Source: Empedobacter brevis NBRC 14943 = ATCC 43319 (GTDB taxonomy: Bacteria; Bacteroidota; Bacteroidia; Flavobacteriales; Weeksellaceae). From it: DNA of 64,000 bases. Shown here piece by piece: positions 29,803 to 37,494 of this stretch. The notes beneath the pieces were generated by a model. It searched no databases and had not been told where the DNA came from. It saw only the letters and a list, made by a program, of their open reading frames with translations. The stretch is taken from the NCBI RefSeq assembly GCF_000382425.1, contig NZ_KB908292.1:62001-126000 (forward strand), read 5' to 3'. Position 1 is the stretch's first letter, and the number at the start of each line of letters is the position of its first letter. The translations under genes were made by a program, and so were the position numbers.

Positions 29803-30942
29803 TTAATCATTTAAATAGTATTCAATTGATTTCACAGCATTATCCAGTTCAAAAGGTAATGATTTTGATTCAATTATATGTTTATATTTTGTTGCTATTT
29901 CAGGATGATTGATAAAATATTTCATTCCTTCATAAATGGCATTTTCATCATTGTGAATAATATGTCCAAGTTCACCGTTTTTCAACATTTCTCGCACACC
30001 TGAAACATCAGTTGCGATAATAGGTTTAGCAAGCACCATCGCTTCAAACAAAACTGTTGGATAACCTTCATAACGGGAAGAAAGAATATAATAATCTGCT
30101 TTTACAAAATAAGGATATGGGTTATCCTTAAAACCGATTAATTTCACCGTTTTATCTACATTTAGCTCTTTCACTAATTTTCCGATATTAGGAAAATCAT
30201 ATCCATCGCCGACAATCCAAACTTGGTGAGTAAATCCTTCGTCTAATAAACGACGGTGCGCTCTCAATAATCTGTCAAACCCTTTTTGCGGAAATACTGT
30301 TCCAATTGAAACAAAAGTAGATTGATGATCCATTTTTTCTATCTCACAAGAGTCTTCCGCTAATTGTTTAATTTCATCAACATCAATCGGATTAAAAATT
30401 CGGGCAATCTTATTTTTATCTTCTACTGAAGGAGCTATATCTAAAAATAATTGCTTGATTTTTTCTGAAATCACTAAAATTTTATCAAACTTGAAAAATA
30501 ATTTTAAACGTTCTTCTGTATATTCAGGAATATTAGATAAATCATTGTGGATCCAGACTATTTTCTTTGAAGATTTATTTGGTGAATTCAAAATATCATC
30601 CGCTATTCCATGTATCGCTGCAAATTCTATATCATACTTTTTGTTTGATAAGATATAGTTATAAAGCAATTTCGGAAATCTTTTGAGAATCGCTTGATAA
30701 ACGACACGGTAAGCTTTTTTTGGAATATCCTGAAGGCGGTTTGTTGTAATCATTTCGCCTTTGTTTAAGTAATAAACATTAATCCACGATGGAACATCTT
30801 TCAGGTATTTGCCTGAATATAGGTTTAACAATAAATCTATTTCGTATTTATCAGGAGAAAGATGCTTTAGAAAAGTGATCAATACTTTTTCCGCACCTCC
30901 ATGACGAAGCGAGCCAATACGTATTAATATTTTCTTTTTCAT
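29803..30942 (-). CDS. Family 4 glycosyltransferase, first gene of the capsule operon
   Basis: This 379-residue GT-B enzyme has the start MKKKILIRIGSLRHGGAEKV, VSIGTVFPQKGFDRLLRAHR and LSSRYEGYPTVLFEAMVLAK. It is similar in sequence to the GT4 at 38393 (shared pattern DKFDFTLMLNLYQGE / DKYEIDLLLNLYSGK and DIPxxI), suggesting the two act on related substrates or arose by duplication. A TACTTTTG box lies 14 bases upstream. Confidence 0.91.
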   Translation of the reverse strand: MKKKILIRIGSLRHGGAEKVLITFLKHLSPDKYEIDLLLNLYSGKYLKDVPSWINVYYLNKGEMITTNRLQDIPKKAYRVVYQAILKRFPKLLYNYILSNKKYDIEFAAIHGIADDILNSPNKSSKKIVWIHNDLSNIPEYTEERLKLFFKFDKILVISEKIKQLFLDIAPSVEDKNKIARIFNPIDVDEIKQLAEDSCEIEKMDHQSTFVSIGTVFPQKGFDRLLRAHRRLLDEGFTHQVWIVGDGYDFPNIGKLVKELNVDKTVKLIGFKDNPYPYFVKADYYILSSRYEGYPTVLFEAMVLAKPIIATDVSGVREMLKNGELGHIIHNDENAIYEGMKYFINHPEIATKYKHIIESKSLPFELDNAVKSIEYYLND

Positions 30943-30956
30943 AGTTTAGGTTTGTG

Positions 30957-30964
30957 CAAAAGTA
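30957..30964 (-). promoter_or_regulatory. -7 element (TACTTTTG) of the capsule operon
   Basis: On the minus strand TACTTTTG matches TAnnTTTG, 14 bases before the first ATG of the ten-gene operon. No TTTG sits at the ideal -33 distance. Beyond it, the 326-base gap (30943-31268) contains another TATATTTG box on the plus strand (31040-31047) and a 34-codon frame; no RNA gene was seen. Confidence 0.5.
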
Positions 30965-31067
30965 ATCATTTTGTCAAAACTATCTTCTTAAAAAGAATAA
31001 CTAATTAGAATTCGTTCACTTAAAAATTAATTAATACTATATATTTGTAGTTCTAAACCTATTTTCT

Positions 31068-31172
31068 ATGAAAAAATCAACGTCCTTAAATCACCCCATT
31101 AGGAATATTGATATAAAAAACATTTTCATTATTTTCAACTTTCAGAAAATGAGCCTAAAAGCACTAAGCTAA
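31068..31172 (+). CDS. Possible small ORF (34 aa), uncertain
   Basis: A 34-codon frame starts MKKSTSLNHPIRNIDIK and stops at 31172, 20 bases after a plus-strand TATATTTG box. The product is basic, with a mildly hydrophobic centre (NIFIIFNF) and no recognised domain. It could be a real small peptide, the remnant of a longer gene lost from this variable locus, or chance. Support is only the promoter box and start codon. Confidence 0.2.
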   Translation: MKKSTSLNHPIRNIDIKNIFIIFNFQKMSLKALS

Positions 31173-31268
31173 AAAAAGACTTTTTGAGACATAATAAATT
31201 AGGCTTTCAACTCTACTGTTATCATAACCAACAGTTTGATTATAAATTAAACTAAGTATTCAACAAAA

Positions 31269-32624
31269 ATGAACAATCGATTAAAAAACATTTTTAACAC
31301 CGCTCCTTTTAAAATTATTCTGTTCTTATTGATAGGGTGGATTATAATGCTAGCTCTAAATTACTATATCACAGAGAATATAACTTATACAGGCTCAAGG
31401 ATAACGTTCCCTATTAGTATTGTTTATTTTTCTCCTTTCTACTTAGAAGGCATATTATGTGCTATATTATTTTTAATTTTTGGCTTTTTTGTATTACGTA
31501 AATGTGAATCTTTTTCTACACCAATTCTAATTATCTGTTACATTCTTTTAATATTACTTGGTAATTTTTCCCAGGGTTCTATTCATAATATTTTCTTAAG
31601 ATCCTTTATTGACACAGACTTTCAGTATTATCATGATGCCATTAAAATTGACAATGGATATGATTTTATTTCGCACTTCAACGAAAATCAAGAGAACTTG
31701 TTAATGCATTCTAAAACTCATCCTCCTTTTGCAGTATGGTTACATTATATTCTTCTAAAGATTTCAAATCATTCTGTTTTAGGACTTTCTTTGTTTATGT
31801 CAAGTATTGGTTTATTTGCGATAGTCCCCCTTATTAAAATTTTTAGCTTATTAAATGTTTCCAAATCTTACAGAAATTTATTGTTGATCATTTTTGCTCT
31901 AATTCCTGCAGTAAATATATATTCCGTGGTCTCAATCGATGCTGTTTTATTGACCTTTTCTCTTATCTTTTTATATGGTTTATTACTGATTAATCAAGCT
32001 CAAAAGATAACTATAAAAGGTATATTAATCACTTTAATTGGTTTTACACTGTCTAATTCCATATCATTTGGCGGTACTTTTTTAGCTGCATTGGCCTTTA
32101 TTTTTTGTGTATACAACATTATCTACAAAAAAGATTATCATACTTTTATTAACTTTTCCATTGTCGGAATTTTATTCTTATTCATCTTAGTAGTTTTATA
32201 TGTCTCTTTAAATTACAATCATATAGAAGCATTTTTTAACGCTTCAAAATCAGAAAATCCAAGAGGTTTCAGAGGTTTTGATCAACCATTCATCTACTTT
32301 TTTACTCGGATCGAATGCATTAGTGAAATTTTATTATTTCTTTCATTTGCTTTTTTTGCTTACTTATTTAGAAGCAAAGTGTTCAACCTTAAGACATCAA
32401 ACATCAACTTTATTATTCCTATGATTGCTTTTATTTCTTTAGGACTAATGTTTATAATGGGAGCCTATGGAACAGGAGAAACAGCAAGAGCTTGTTTATT
32501 TATTTATCCTTATTTTATTCTTTTATTGATTAATATAAAAGACAAACAAATTTTATATAATATCGCTTACATTGCTTTAACACAAACATTTGGAATGCAG
32601 CTGATTGGTGAATATTTCTATTAA
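31269..32624 (+). CDS. GT-C fold membrane glycosyltransferase-like protein
   Basis: This is a 451-residue polytopic protein with about 11 helices. After the second helix pair a loop carries FIDTDFQYYHDAI with acidic residues, followed by HSKTHPPFAVWLHYILLK (near residue 147). An acidic first loop followed by a HPP motif is the usual pattern of GT39/ArnT/PMT-like GT-C enzymes, which use polyprenyl-phosphate sugars at the periplasmic face. It is convergent with the arabinofuranose-type donor genes, sharing a bidirectional terminator. Use of that donor is inference. Codon and base composition are very AT-rich, like the rest of the locus. Confidence 0.7.
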   Translation: MNNRLKNIFNTAPFKIILFLLIGWIIMLALNYYITENITYTGSRITFPISIVYFSPFYLEGILCAILFLIFGFFVLRKCESFSTPILIICYILLILLGNFSQGSIHNIFLRSFIDTDFQYYHDAIKIDNGYDFISHFNENQENLLMHSKTHPPFAVWLHYILLKISNHSVLGLSLFMSSIGLFAIVPLIKIFSLLNVSKSYRNLLLIIFALIPAVNIYSVVSIDAVLLTFSLIFLYGLLLINQAQKITIKGILITLIGFTLSNSISFGGTFLAALAFIFCVYNIIYKKDYHTFINFSIVGILFLFILVVLYVSLNYNHIEAFFNASKSENPRGFRGFDQPFIYFFTRIECISEILLFLSFAFFAYLFRSKVFNLKTSNINFIIPMIAFISLGLMFIMGAYGTGETARACLFIYPYFILLLINIKDKQILYNIAYIALTQTFGMQLIGEYFY

Positions 32625-32636
32625 AATAATGCTAAA

Positions 32637-32674
32637 AAATAATGTCTATTTCAAAATTGAGATAGACATTATTT
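32637..32674. terminator. Bidirectional terminator between GT-C and HAD genes
   Basis: A 13-bp stem (AAATAATGTCTAT with ATAGACATTATTT) and 12-base loop lie just after the GT-C stop and downstream of the minus-strand HAD gene. Confidence 0.75.
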
Positions 32675-32760
32675 AAGAACTAATTTCTCATTATTTCTTA
32701 ATTATTTTATAAGTTTTTCCATTCTCTAATACAAAAACATATACTTCTGGTTTTAATTGT

Positions 32761-33354
32761 TTAATCAGTAAAATACCTAAAATTAGATGTTGATGCAAGA
32801 GAAAACATCGCTTCATCCCCTTTTGTATCTCCAAAGGCAATAATTTCATCATACAATGACAAATCGATTTCTTTCTCGATTCTATTTTTCTTCTCGTGAT
32901 GATTGCAATTTGGTGAAACGAAATCCCCTGTATAAAACCCTTTTTCATCCAATTTGGCTTGGGTACAGATCAATCCCATTTCATAATAATCAGCAAAAGG
33001 TTGAAGCCAGAAATCGACTGAAGCCGAAACAATAAATTTATCATTATAATTACTCAATGATTTTATATATTCATCTGCTTTCGAGTAAATCAAATTTTCA
33101 TGATTTTTTTCAAAATAATTTTGAGCCAATTGATTGATTTCAGTATAAGATTTACCTTTAACAAAGCTCCCTACAAACTGCTCTTTTACTTTTCCTGCAT
33201 CAATAACTTTTAATTTTGATAAAGCAAAAAGAGGAATAAAAAGAATAAATTGTTTCAAGTAAAGTGATGGAAAACTAAATTTTAGAAAATCGAATAAAGT
33301 ATCTTTTTTCGTCAATGTTCCATCAAAATCAAAAAGATATAAATTACGGTTCAT
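32761..33354 (-). CDS. HAD-IB family phosphatase
   Basis: This 197-residue HAD hydrolase has motif I DFDGTLTKKDTLFDFLKFS (nucleophile Asp, residues 9-11), motif II VSASVD and motif III/IV FGDTKGDEAMF. It is the SerB-like HAD-IB subgroup, often found fused or next to UbiA-type phosphoribosyltransferases. By position it probably removes the 5-phosphate from polyprenyl-phosphoryl-5-phosphoribose, the step done by the PAP2-family protein Rv3807c in mycobacteria. That role is inferred. It meets the DprE2-like gene by one base (33354). Confidence 0.85.
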   Translation of the reverse strand: MNRNLYLFDFDGTLTKKDTLFDFLKFSFPSLYLKQFILFIPLFALSKLKVIDAGKVKEQFVGSFVKGKSYTEINQLAQNYFEKNHENLIYSKADEYIKSLSNYNDKFIVSASVDFWLQPFADYYEMGLICTQAKLDEKGFYTGDFVSPNCNHHEKKNRIEKEIDLSLYDEIIAFGDTKGDEAMFSLASTSNFRYFTD

Positions 33355-34079
33355 TACATTTTTAGTTTTTTAAAAATAAACTCAGGAATATTTCGTATAA
33401 TCATCATAATTCCCCACCACACAAATGTAACATACACCACATTTTTCTTTTTTGTATATGCTTTATAAATAATATGTGCTGCTTCATCCGGTTGAGCCGT
33501 TAATGGTTTAGGTGTTTGGATATCAGCCGTCATTTGTGTATCCATAAACCCGGGGATGACAGTTAATACATGAACTTTTTTATGAAATAAATAATTTCTT
33601 AGTCCTGCTAAATAAGCTGTAAAACCTGCTTTTGCTGAACCATAAATAAAATTACTTTGACGTCCTCGTTCACCAGCCACAGAAGACAATCCTATGATAG
33701 TTCCTGATTTTTTCGCTTCAAATTTTTTTGCAAAATAATTGATCAATACTATGAGTTTAGCATAATTAATTTCTACAATTTGTTTCGTGTTCCAATCGTC
33801 ATATAAACCTTCTTCAGAGCTTTTTCCTAAATAACCTGCTGCGCAAAATAATAATTCAGAATCTATGTGATTTAATTTGGTCCAATCATTTTCTTTCATC
33901 AAATCGAATTCAACAATCTCGCACTGTTGTTCATATTTTGCAAAAAAATGCTGAGCCAACTTCGTTGTTTTTTCGACACTGGAAGTGAATAAATAAACCA
34001 TTGGAAAACGTTTTCCTTCTTTCAAAACCTTTTCTACAAAAGCTACTGCTATATCTGAGTTTGATCCTATTACTATCAT
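33354..34079 (-). CDS. DprE2-like SDR reductase
   Basis: This 241-residue short-chain reductase has the cofactor loop VIGSNSDIAVAFVEK, SSVAGERGRQSNF and the catalytic YGSAK near residue 146. The segment around these is strikingly like mycobacterial DprE2 (compare SSVAGERVRRSNFVYGSTKA, from memory). DprE2 reduces the 2-keto intermediate to polyprenyl-phosphoryl-arabinose, after DprE1. The C-terminal hydrophobic segment VVYVTFVWWGIMMIIRNIPE may touch the membrane, as in the mycobacterial protein. It overlaps the DprE1-like gene by 4 bases. Confidence 0.88.
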   Translation of the reverse strand: MIVIGSNSDIAVAFVEKVLKEGKRFPMVYLFTSSVEKTTKLAQHFFAKYEQQCEIVEFDLMKENDWTKLNHIDSELLFCAAGYLGKSSEEGLYDDWNTKQIVEINYAKLIVLINYFAKKFEAKKSGTIIGLSSVAGERGRQSNFIYGSAKAGFTAYLAGLRNYLFHKKVHVLTVIPGFMDTQMTADIQTPKPLTAQPDEAAHIIYKAYTKKKNVVYVTFVWWGIMMIIRNIPEFIFKKLKM

Positions 34080-35398
34080 TTTTGCTTAAATCTATTGATA
34101 CGTTCATTTTGCATCGACTCAAATTTTGAAGATTCGATGTTTTTCAAATAATCTGTTAATGCCGGATTAGACATGGCATCTTTCGTGCGGTAAATATGCC
34201 CTCCATAGTCCATCACAATTTTATCTAAACTTGCAATTAATTTTTCCAATTTACCATTCACTTTAAAGTCTAAAGCCAACGTATAGCCTTTCATTGGAAA
34301 AGAATTATACGCCTGTGGATTATGCTCTCCAAATAACTTCAAAACAACTAAAAAAGAGCCATTTCCACTTGCCGCAATCGTTTCCAATATTTTTCGCATT
34401 CCTTCTTTTCCTCGTTCTTTTGGAATAACAAATTGGTATTGAATAAATCCGTTTTGTCCATAAATCCGATTCCAATTATGAACAGCATCTAATGGATAAA
34501 AAAATGTTTCGTAATCGACATAATTTTTCACATGCTTTTTCCCTTGTTTATTAAAATACAACCAATTAAACATCTTAATAGAGAGAGGATTCAGTGCGAA
34601 ATTCGGAAAGAAAAAAGGAATATTTAAATTCAATTTCTTTTTAATTGACAAAGGATTTTTCTTTAATTTCTCAGGCAACTCTTCTAACGTTGCGTGTTCA
34701 CCACGTAACATAATTGATTTTCCTAAATTTGCACCTTTTTGAAGGCAATCTAACCAGGCAACATTATAGGTCCAAGACTCTGAAGATTCAAATAACTCAA
34801 AAATTTCGTCTAAATTTTTAGCTTGAATAGCTTCATTCCGAATATAAGCGGTTTCAATTTTTTTCAACATGAACCGTGCGGAAAGAACAACACCTGTCAA
34901 ACCCATTCCTCCTATTGTTGACCAAAATAATGCTGTATTTTCATTTCTGGAGCAACGTAAAATATCTCCGTTCTCAATCATCAAATCAAAATGAATTAAA
35001 TGATCCGAAAAGCATCCATCAATATGATGGTTTTTGCCATGAACATCCGAAGCTATTGCTCCTCCAATTGTAATAAATTTTGTCCCCGGTGTTACAGAAA
35101 TAAAGAAACCTGAAGGAATTGAAACTTCTAAAATATCAGACAATAAAACGCCAGATTCTACTTCAATAATTCCATTTTCTCTGTCAAACTCAATAAATTT
35201 ATTCCAGCTGGAAGTAGAAATTACTGTATGTTGTAACGAAGCATCTCCATAACAACGTCCGTTTCCACGAGCAATTAATTCTTCATTTGAAAGAATTGCT
35301 TCCTGAAATTCTAGAATCGTCGTCGGAGAAACAACATTTGCTTTTATAGATGGATAAAGTCCCCAATTCGCTATTGGAGTTAATTTTTTATTTTCCAT
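34076..35398 (-). CDS. DprE1-like FAD oxidase (polyprenyl-phosphoryl-ribose 2'-epimerase subunit)
   Basis: This is a 440-residue FAD-dependent oxidase of the DprE1 family. The FAD domain has LIARGNGRCYGDAS and PGTKFITIGGAIASDVHGKN (residues about 100-120), then HHIDGCFSDHL and FWSTIGGMGLTGVV, all near-identical to mycobacterial DprE1 motifs recalled from memory. The substrate domain has YQFVIPKERG, SFLVVLKLFGEHN and YRTKDAMS with the active-site Lys. At the position of the mycobacterial Cys387 (NICVDF) this protein has Ala (TLALDF). With DprE2 it would epimerise ribose to arabinose on the lipid carrier. It overlaps the UbiA gene by 11 bases. Confidence 0.9.
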   Translation of the reverse strand: MENKKLTPIANWGLYPSIKANVVSPTTILEFQEAILSNEELIARGNGRCYGDASLQHTVISTSSWNKFIEFDRENGIIEVESGVLLSDILEVSIPSGFFISVTPGTKFITIGGAIASDVHGKNHHIDGCFSDHLIHFDLMIENGDILRCSRNENTALFWSTIGGMGLTGVVLSARFMLKKIETAYIRNEAIQAKNLDEIFELFESSESWTYNVAWLDCLQKGANLGKSIMLRGEHATLEELPEKLKKNPLSIKKKLNLNIPFFFPNFALNPLSIKMFNWLYFNKQGKKHVKNYVDYETFFYPLDAVHNWNRIYGQNGFIQYQFVIPKERGKEGMRKILETIAASGNGSFLVVLKLFGEHNPQAYNSFPMKGYTLALDFKVNGKLEKLIASLDKIVMDYGGHIYRTKDAMSNPALTDYLKNIESSKFESMQNERINRFKQK

Positions 35399-36263
35399 TA
35401 TTAAAATAAATCAATAAAATGTAACTAATTCCCCACATGATAATTAAGAACTGTAAAAAATGATCTTTAAAAATTAATTTGGTAGGAGATTCTGTTTTTA
35501 AATATACAAACGTCTGTTGCAAATAGCGCAAAACAGCAGCAAAAACAAAGACAAAAGTATAAACAATATAATGATGAAACTTGGATTGTGTTTCCGGAGA
35601 AAGTATAAACATCATGTAACAAATGACTGCAACAGTGCACGTAATCGACAAGGCCGAATTAAGAAAATTAAGGTTATAACCATCAAGGGACTTTCTCGTA
35701 ATCCCCTCTAAATCGGCATTAATTAATTCTCCTCTTCGTTTACCTAGTGCTAAAATAAGGGCTAAATCAAAAACCAATAAGATGGTCCAATCCGTAATTA
35801 GAATTCCTGTCATGTATCCTCCTACAAAGACTCTTAGCAAGAAACCTAAAGCGATGATCATTACATCTAAAATTGCAATTTGTTTTAGTTTGAACGAATA
35901 CGCTAAATTCATGAAGAAATAAATCGCAACAAGAATTGCAACTTGTTTATTGCCAAAAAGAAAAATTAAAATTGAGGAAAAAACAACTAATACAAAAAAT
36001 AAAACAAGTGCGTTTTTTTTCGAAATCTTTCCACTTGCCAAGGGTCTATTTTTTTTCTCCGGATGTTTTTTATCTTTTTCTATGTCAACATAATCATTGA
36101 TAATATAAATACTACTCGCTACAAAAGAAAAAATAAGAAATCCATAAAATGATTCGATAAACAAATCAATGTCAAATAATTTTCCCGAGAAAAAAACAGG
36201 TAAAAAAACAAATAAATTTTTCACCCATTGATTCACTCGCATAAGTTTTAGATAGTTTTTCAT
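35388..36263 (-). CDS. UbiA-family polyprenyl-phosphate phosphoribosyltransferase (DPPR-synthase-like)
   Basis: This 291-residue membrane prenyltransferase-fold enzyme has nine or so helices. Its start NQWVKNLFVFLPVFF, the first Asp-rich motif NDYVDIEKDKKHPEKKNRPL and the second motif LGKRRGEL followed by RKSLDGYN match mycobacterial Rv3806c (motifs recalled: NDVRDVEADREHPTKRFRP, AGKRYAEL, RKSLESYT). That enzyme joins phosphoribose from PRPP to decaprenyl phosphate. It is adjacent to DprE1- and DprE2-like genes, as expected for the pathway. The carrier here is likely undecaprenyl phosphate. Confidence 0.9.
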   Translation of the reverse strand: MKNYLKLMRVNQWVKNLFVFLPVFFSGKLFDIDLFIESFYGFLIFSFVASSIYIINDYVDIEKDKKHPEKKNRPLASGKISKKNALVLFFVLVVFSSILIFLFGNKQVAILVAIYFFMNLAYSFKLKQIAILDVMIIALGFLLRVFVGGYMTGILITDWTILLVFDLALILALGKRRGELINADLEGITRKSLDGYNLNFLNSALSITCTVAVICYMMFILSPETQSKFHHYIVYTFVFVFAAVLRYLQQTFVYLKTESPTKLIFKDHFLQFLIIMWGISYILLIYFNNGK

Positions 36264-36264
36264 T

Positions 36265-37320
36265 TTATTTTAATATTCTTTTATAAAGTTTAATTAGTTT
36301 CTTCTCAAATAATTCATAACAAAACAATCCAAAAATAATCACAGCGATAATCACTATCAGAGGTGATAAATAACCTAGTTTTAAATTTTCGTCTAAATAC
36401 CTCACAAACACAACACCTATATGATAATGAATCAAATACATACAATAAGAAGCTGCACCTATTTTTAGTAAAATAGGCTGTTCCAAAAATCTCAATTTTT
36501 CCGGTTTGTAGACAAATGTTATGATAAATAATAAAATAAAAAAATCAAATAGAATCACTTCCAGATTTCGCTCTTTTAAAACAGTCAGCCCTAATAAAAA
36601 TATAATAATATATAAGAAATTCTTATTTTTTGTTTGATAAAGCTGAAGTAAAAACATACCTATTATAAACCAAATACATTCATTAAAAAGAACTAAACAT
36701 CGTGCAATAAGTTTATAGTAGTCAAGCTGACTTTCAGAAAAGTAATTCAATAAAAAAGGACGTGTAGTATGTGAATAAAAGATCATTTGTAATGGCATCA
36801 TAATCGCACATAATATGATAAAATACAAGAGATATTTAGTTTTATTCATAAAATATAAAAATCCTATTATAATATAAAAACAAACCTCTACCCAGAGGCT
36901 CCAATAAGCATTGTCTAAATAATAATATTTTAATTTTCCTGAGTATAAATTAAATACATGGGGATCTATAAAAGTGTTAGCTATCAAATAATTCCAACTA
37001 TTTTTTGAATTTTCATAACCTTCACCGGTATAAAGAAATGCAAAAAAGGTAAAGGTTAACGTCGAACAGATTATCATTGCTGGAGATAACCTTATAAATC
37101 TATTCTTTAGATAAGTTTTAAAATTATCTGTACGCTCTAATGTTAAGCTGATTACAAATCCCGAAATTATAAAGAATAAGGGCACACCTAGCATTCCGAA
37201 ATACGATAAATCTCCTAATTCAGGAAAATTACTCGAGCTATAATAATGATGTACAAAGACCATTAATATAGCCAGTACGCGCATTGTATCAAAAACTTTA
37301 ATTCTGTCTTTATTTATCAT
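36265..37320 (-). CDS. Acyltransferase-3 family membrane protein
   Basis: This 351-residue protein has ten predicted helices and the family start DRIKVFDTMRVLAILMVFVHHYYS with the catalytic His pair, then GVPLFFIISGFVISLTLER and FIRLSPAMIICS. Such proteins O-acetylate or O-acylate sugars of LPS, capsule or other glycans at the inner membrane. It lies 1 base upstream of the UbiA gene, so it is cotranscribed with the arabinofuranose-type genes. The target may be the same glycan (inference). The 174-base gap before it (37321-37494) may hold a promoter, but no clear box was found. Confidence 0.87.
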   Translation of the reverse strand: MINKDRIKVFDTMRVLAILMVFVHHYYSSSNFPELGDLSYFGMLGVPLFFIISGFVISLTLERTDNFKTYLKNRFIRLSPAMIICSTLTFTFFAFLYTGEGYENSKNSWNYLIANTFIDPHVFNLYSGKLKYYYLDNAYWSLWVEVCFYIIIGFLYFMNKTKYLLYFIILCAIMMPLQMIFYSHTTRPFLLNYFSESQLDYYKLIARCLVLFNECIWFIIGMFLLQLYQTKNKNFLYIIIFLLGLTVLKERNLEVILFDFFILLFIITFVYKPEKLRFLEQPILLKIGAASYCMYLIHYHIGVVFVRYLDENLKLGYLSPLIVIIAVIIFGLFCYELFEKKLIKLYKRILK

Positions 37321-37494
37321 AGGCTGGCTATTAGTTAATTGAAGCCAATCTTTAATAATTGGCTCCTTCTTTCATTGGTTAGATTTTAAAACAGTAACTT
37401 TTGCGTAATGCATTTAGCTGTTTATTATACAAATCGTAGATTAAAATGTATTGTTGTTTGTGTCAATAAACATTTTATTTTTTAGTAATGTTAA

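Noticed and set aside
29538-29810. 90-codon frame overlapping the serine-acetyltransferase-like gene
   Set aside because: It is a same-strand shifted frame of a clear hexapeptide protein.
32691-32948. 85-codon minus-strand frame overlapping the HAD gene
   Set aside because: Most of it is a shifted reading of the HAD coding sequence. Only the last 70 bases fall outside and are listed as a finding.
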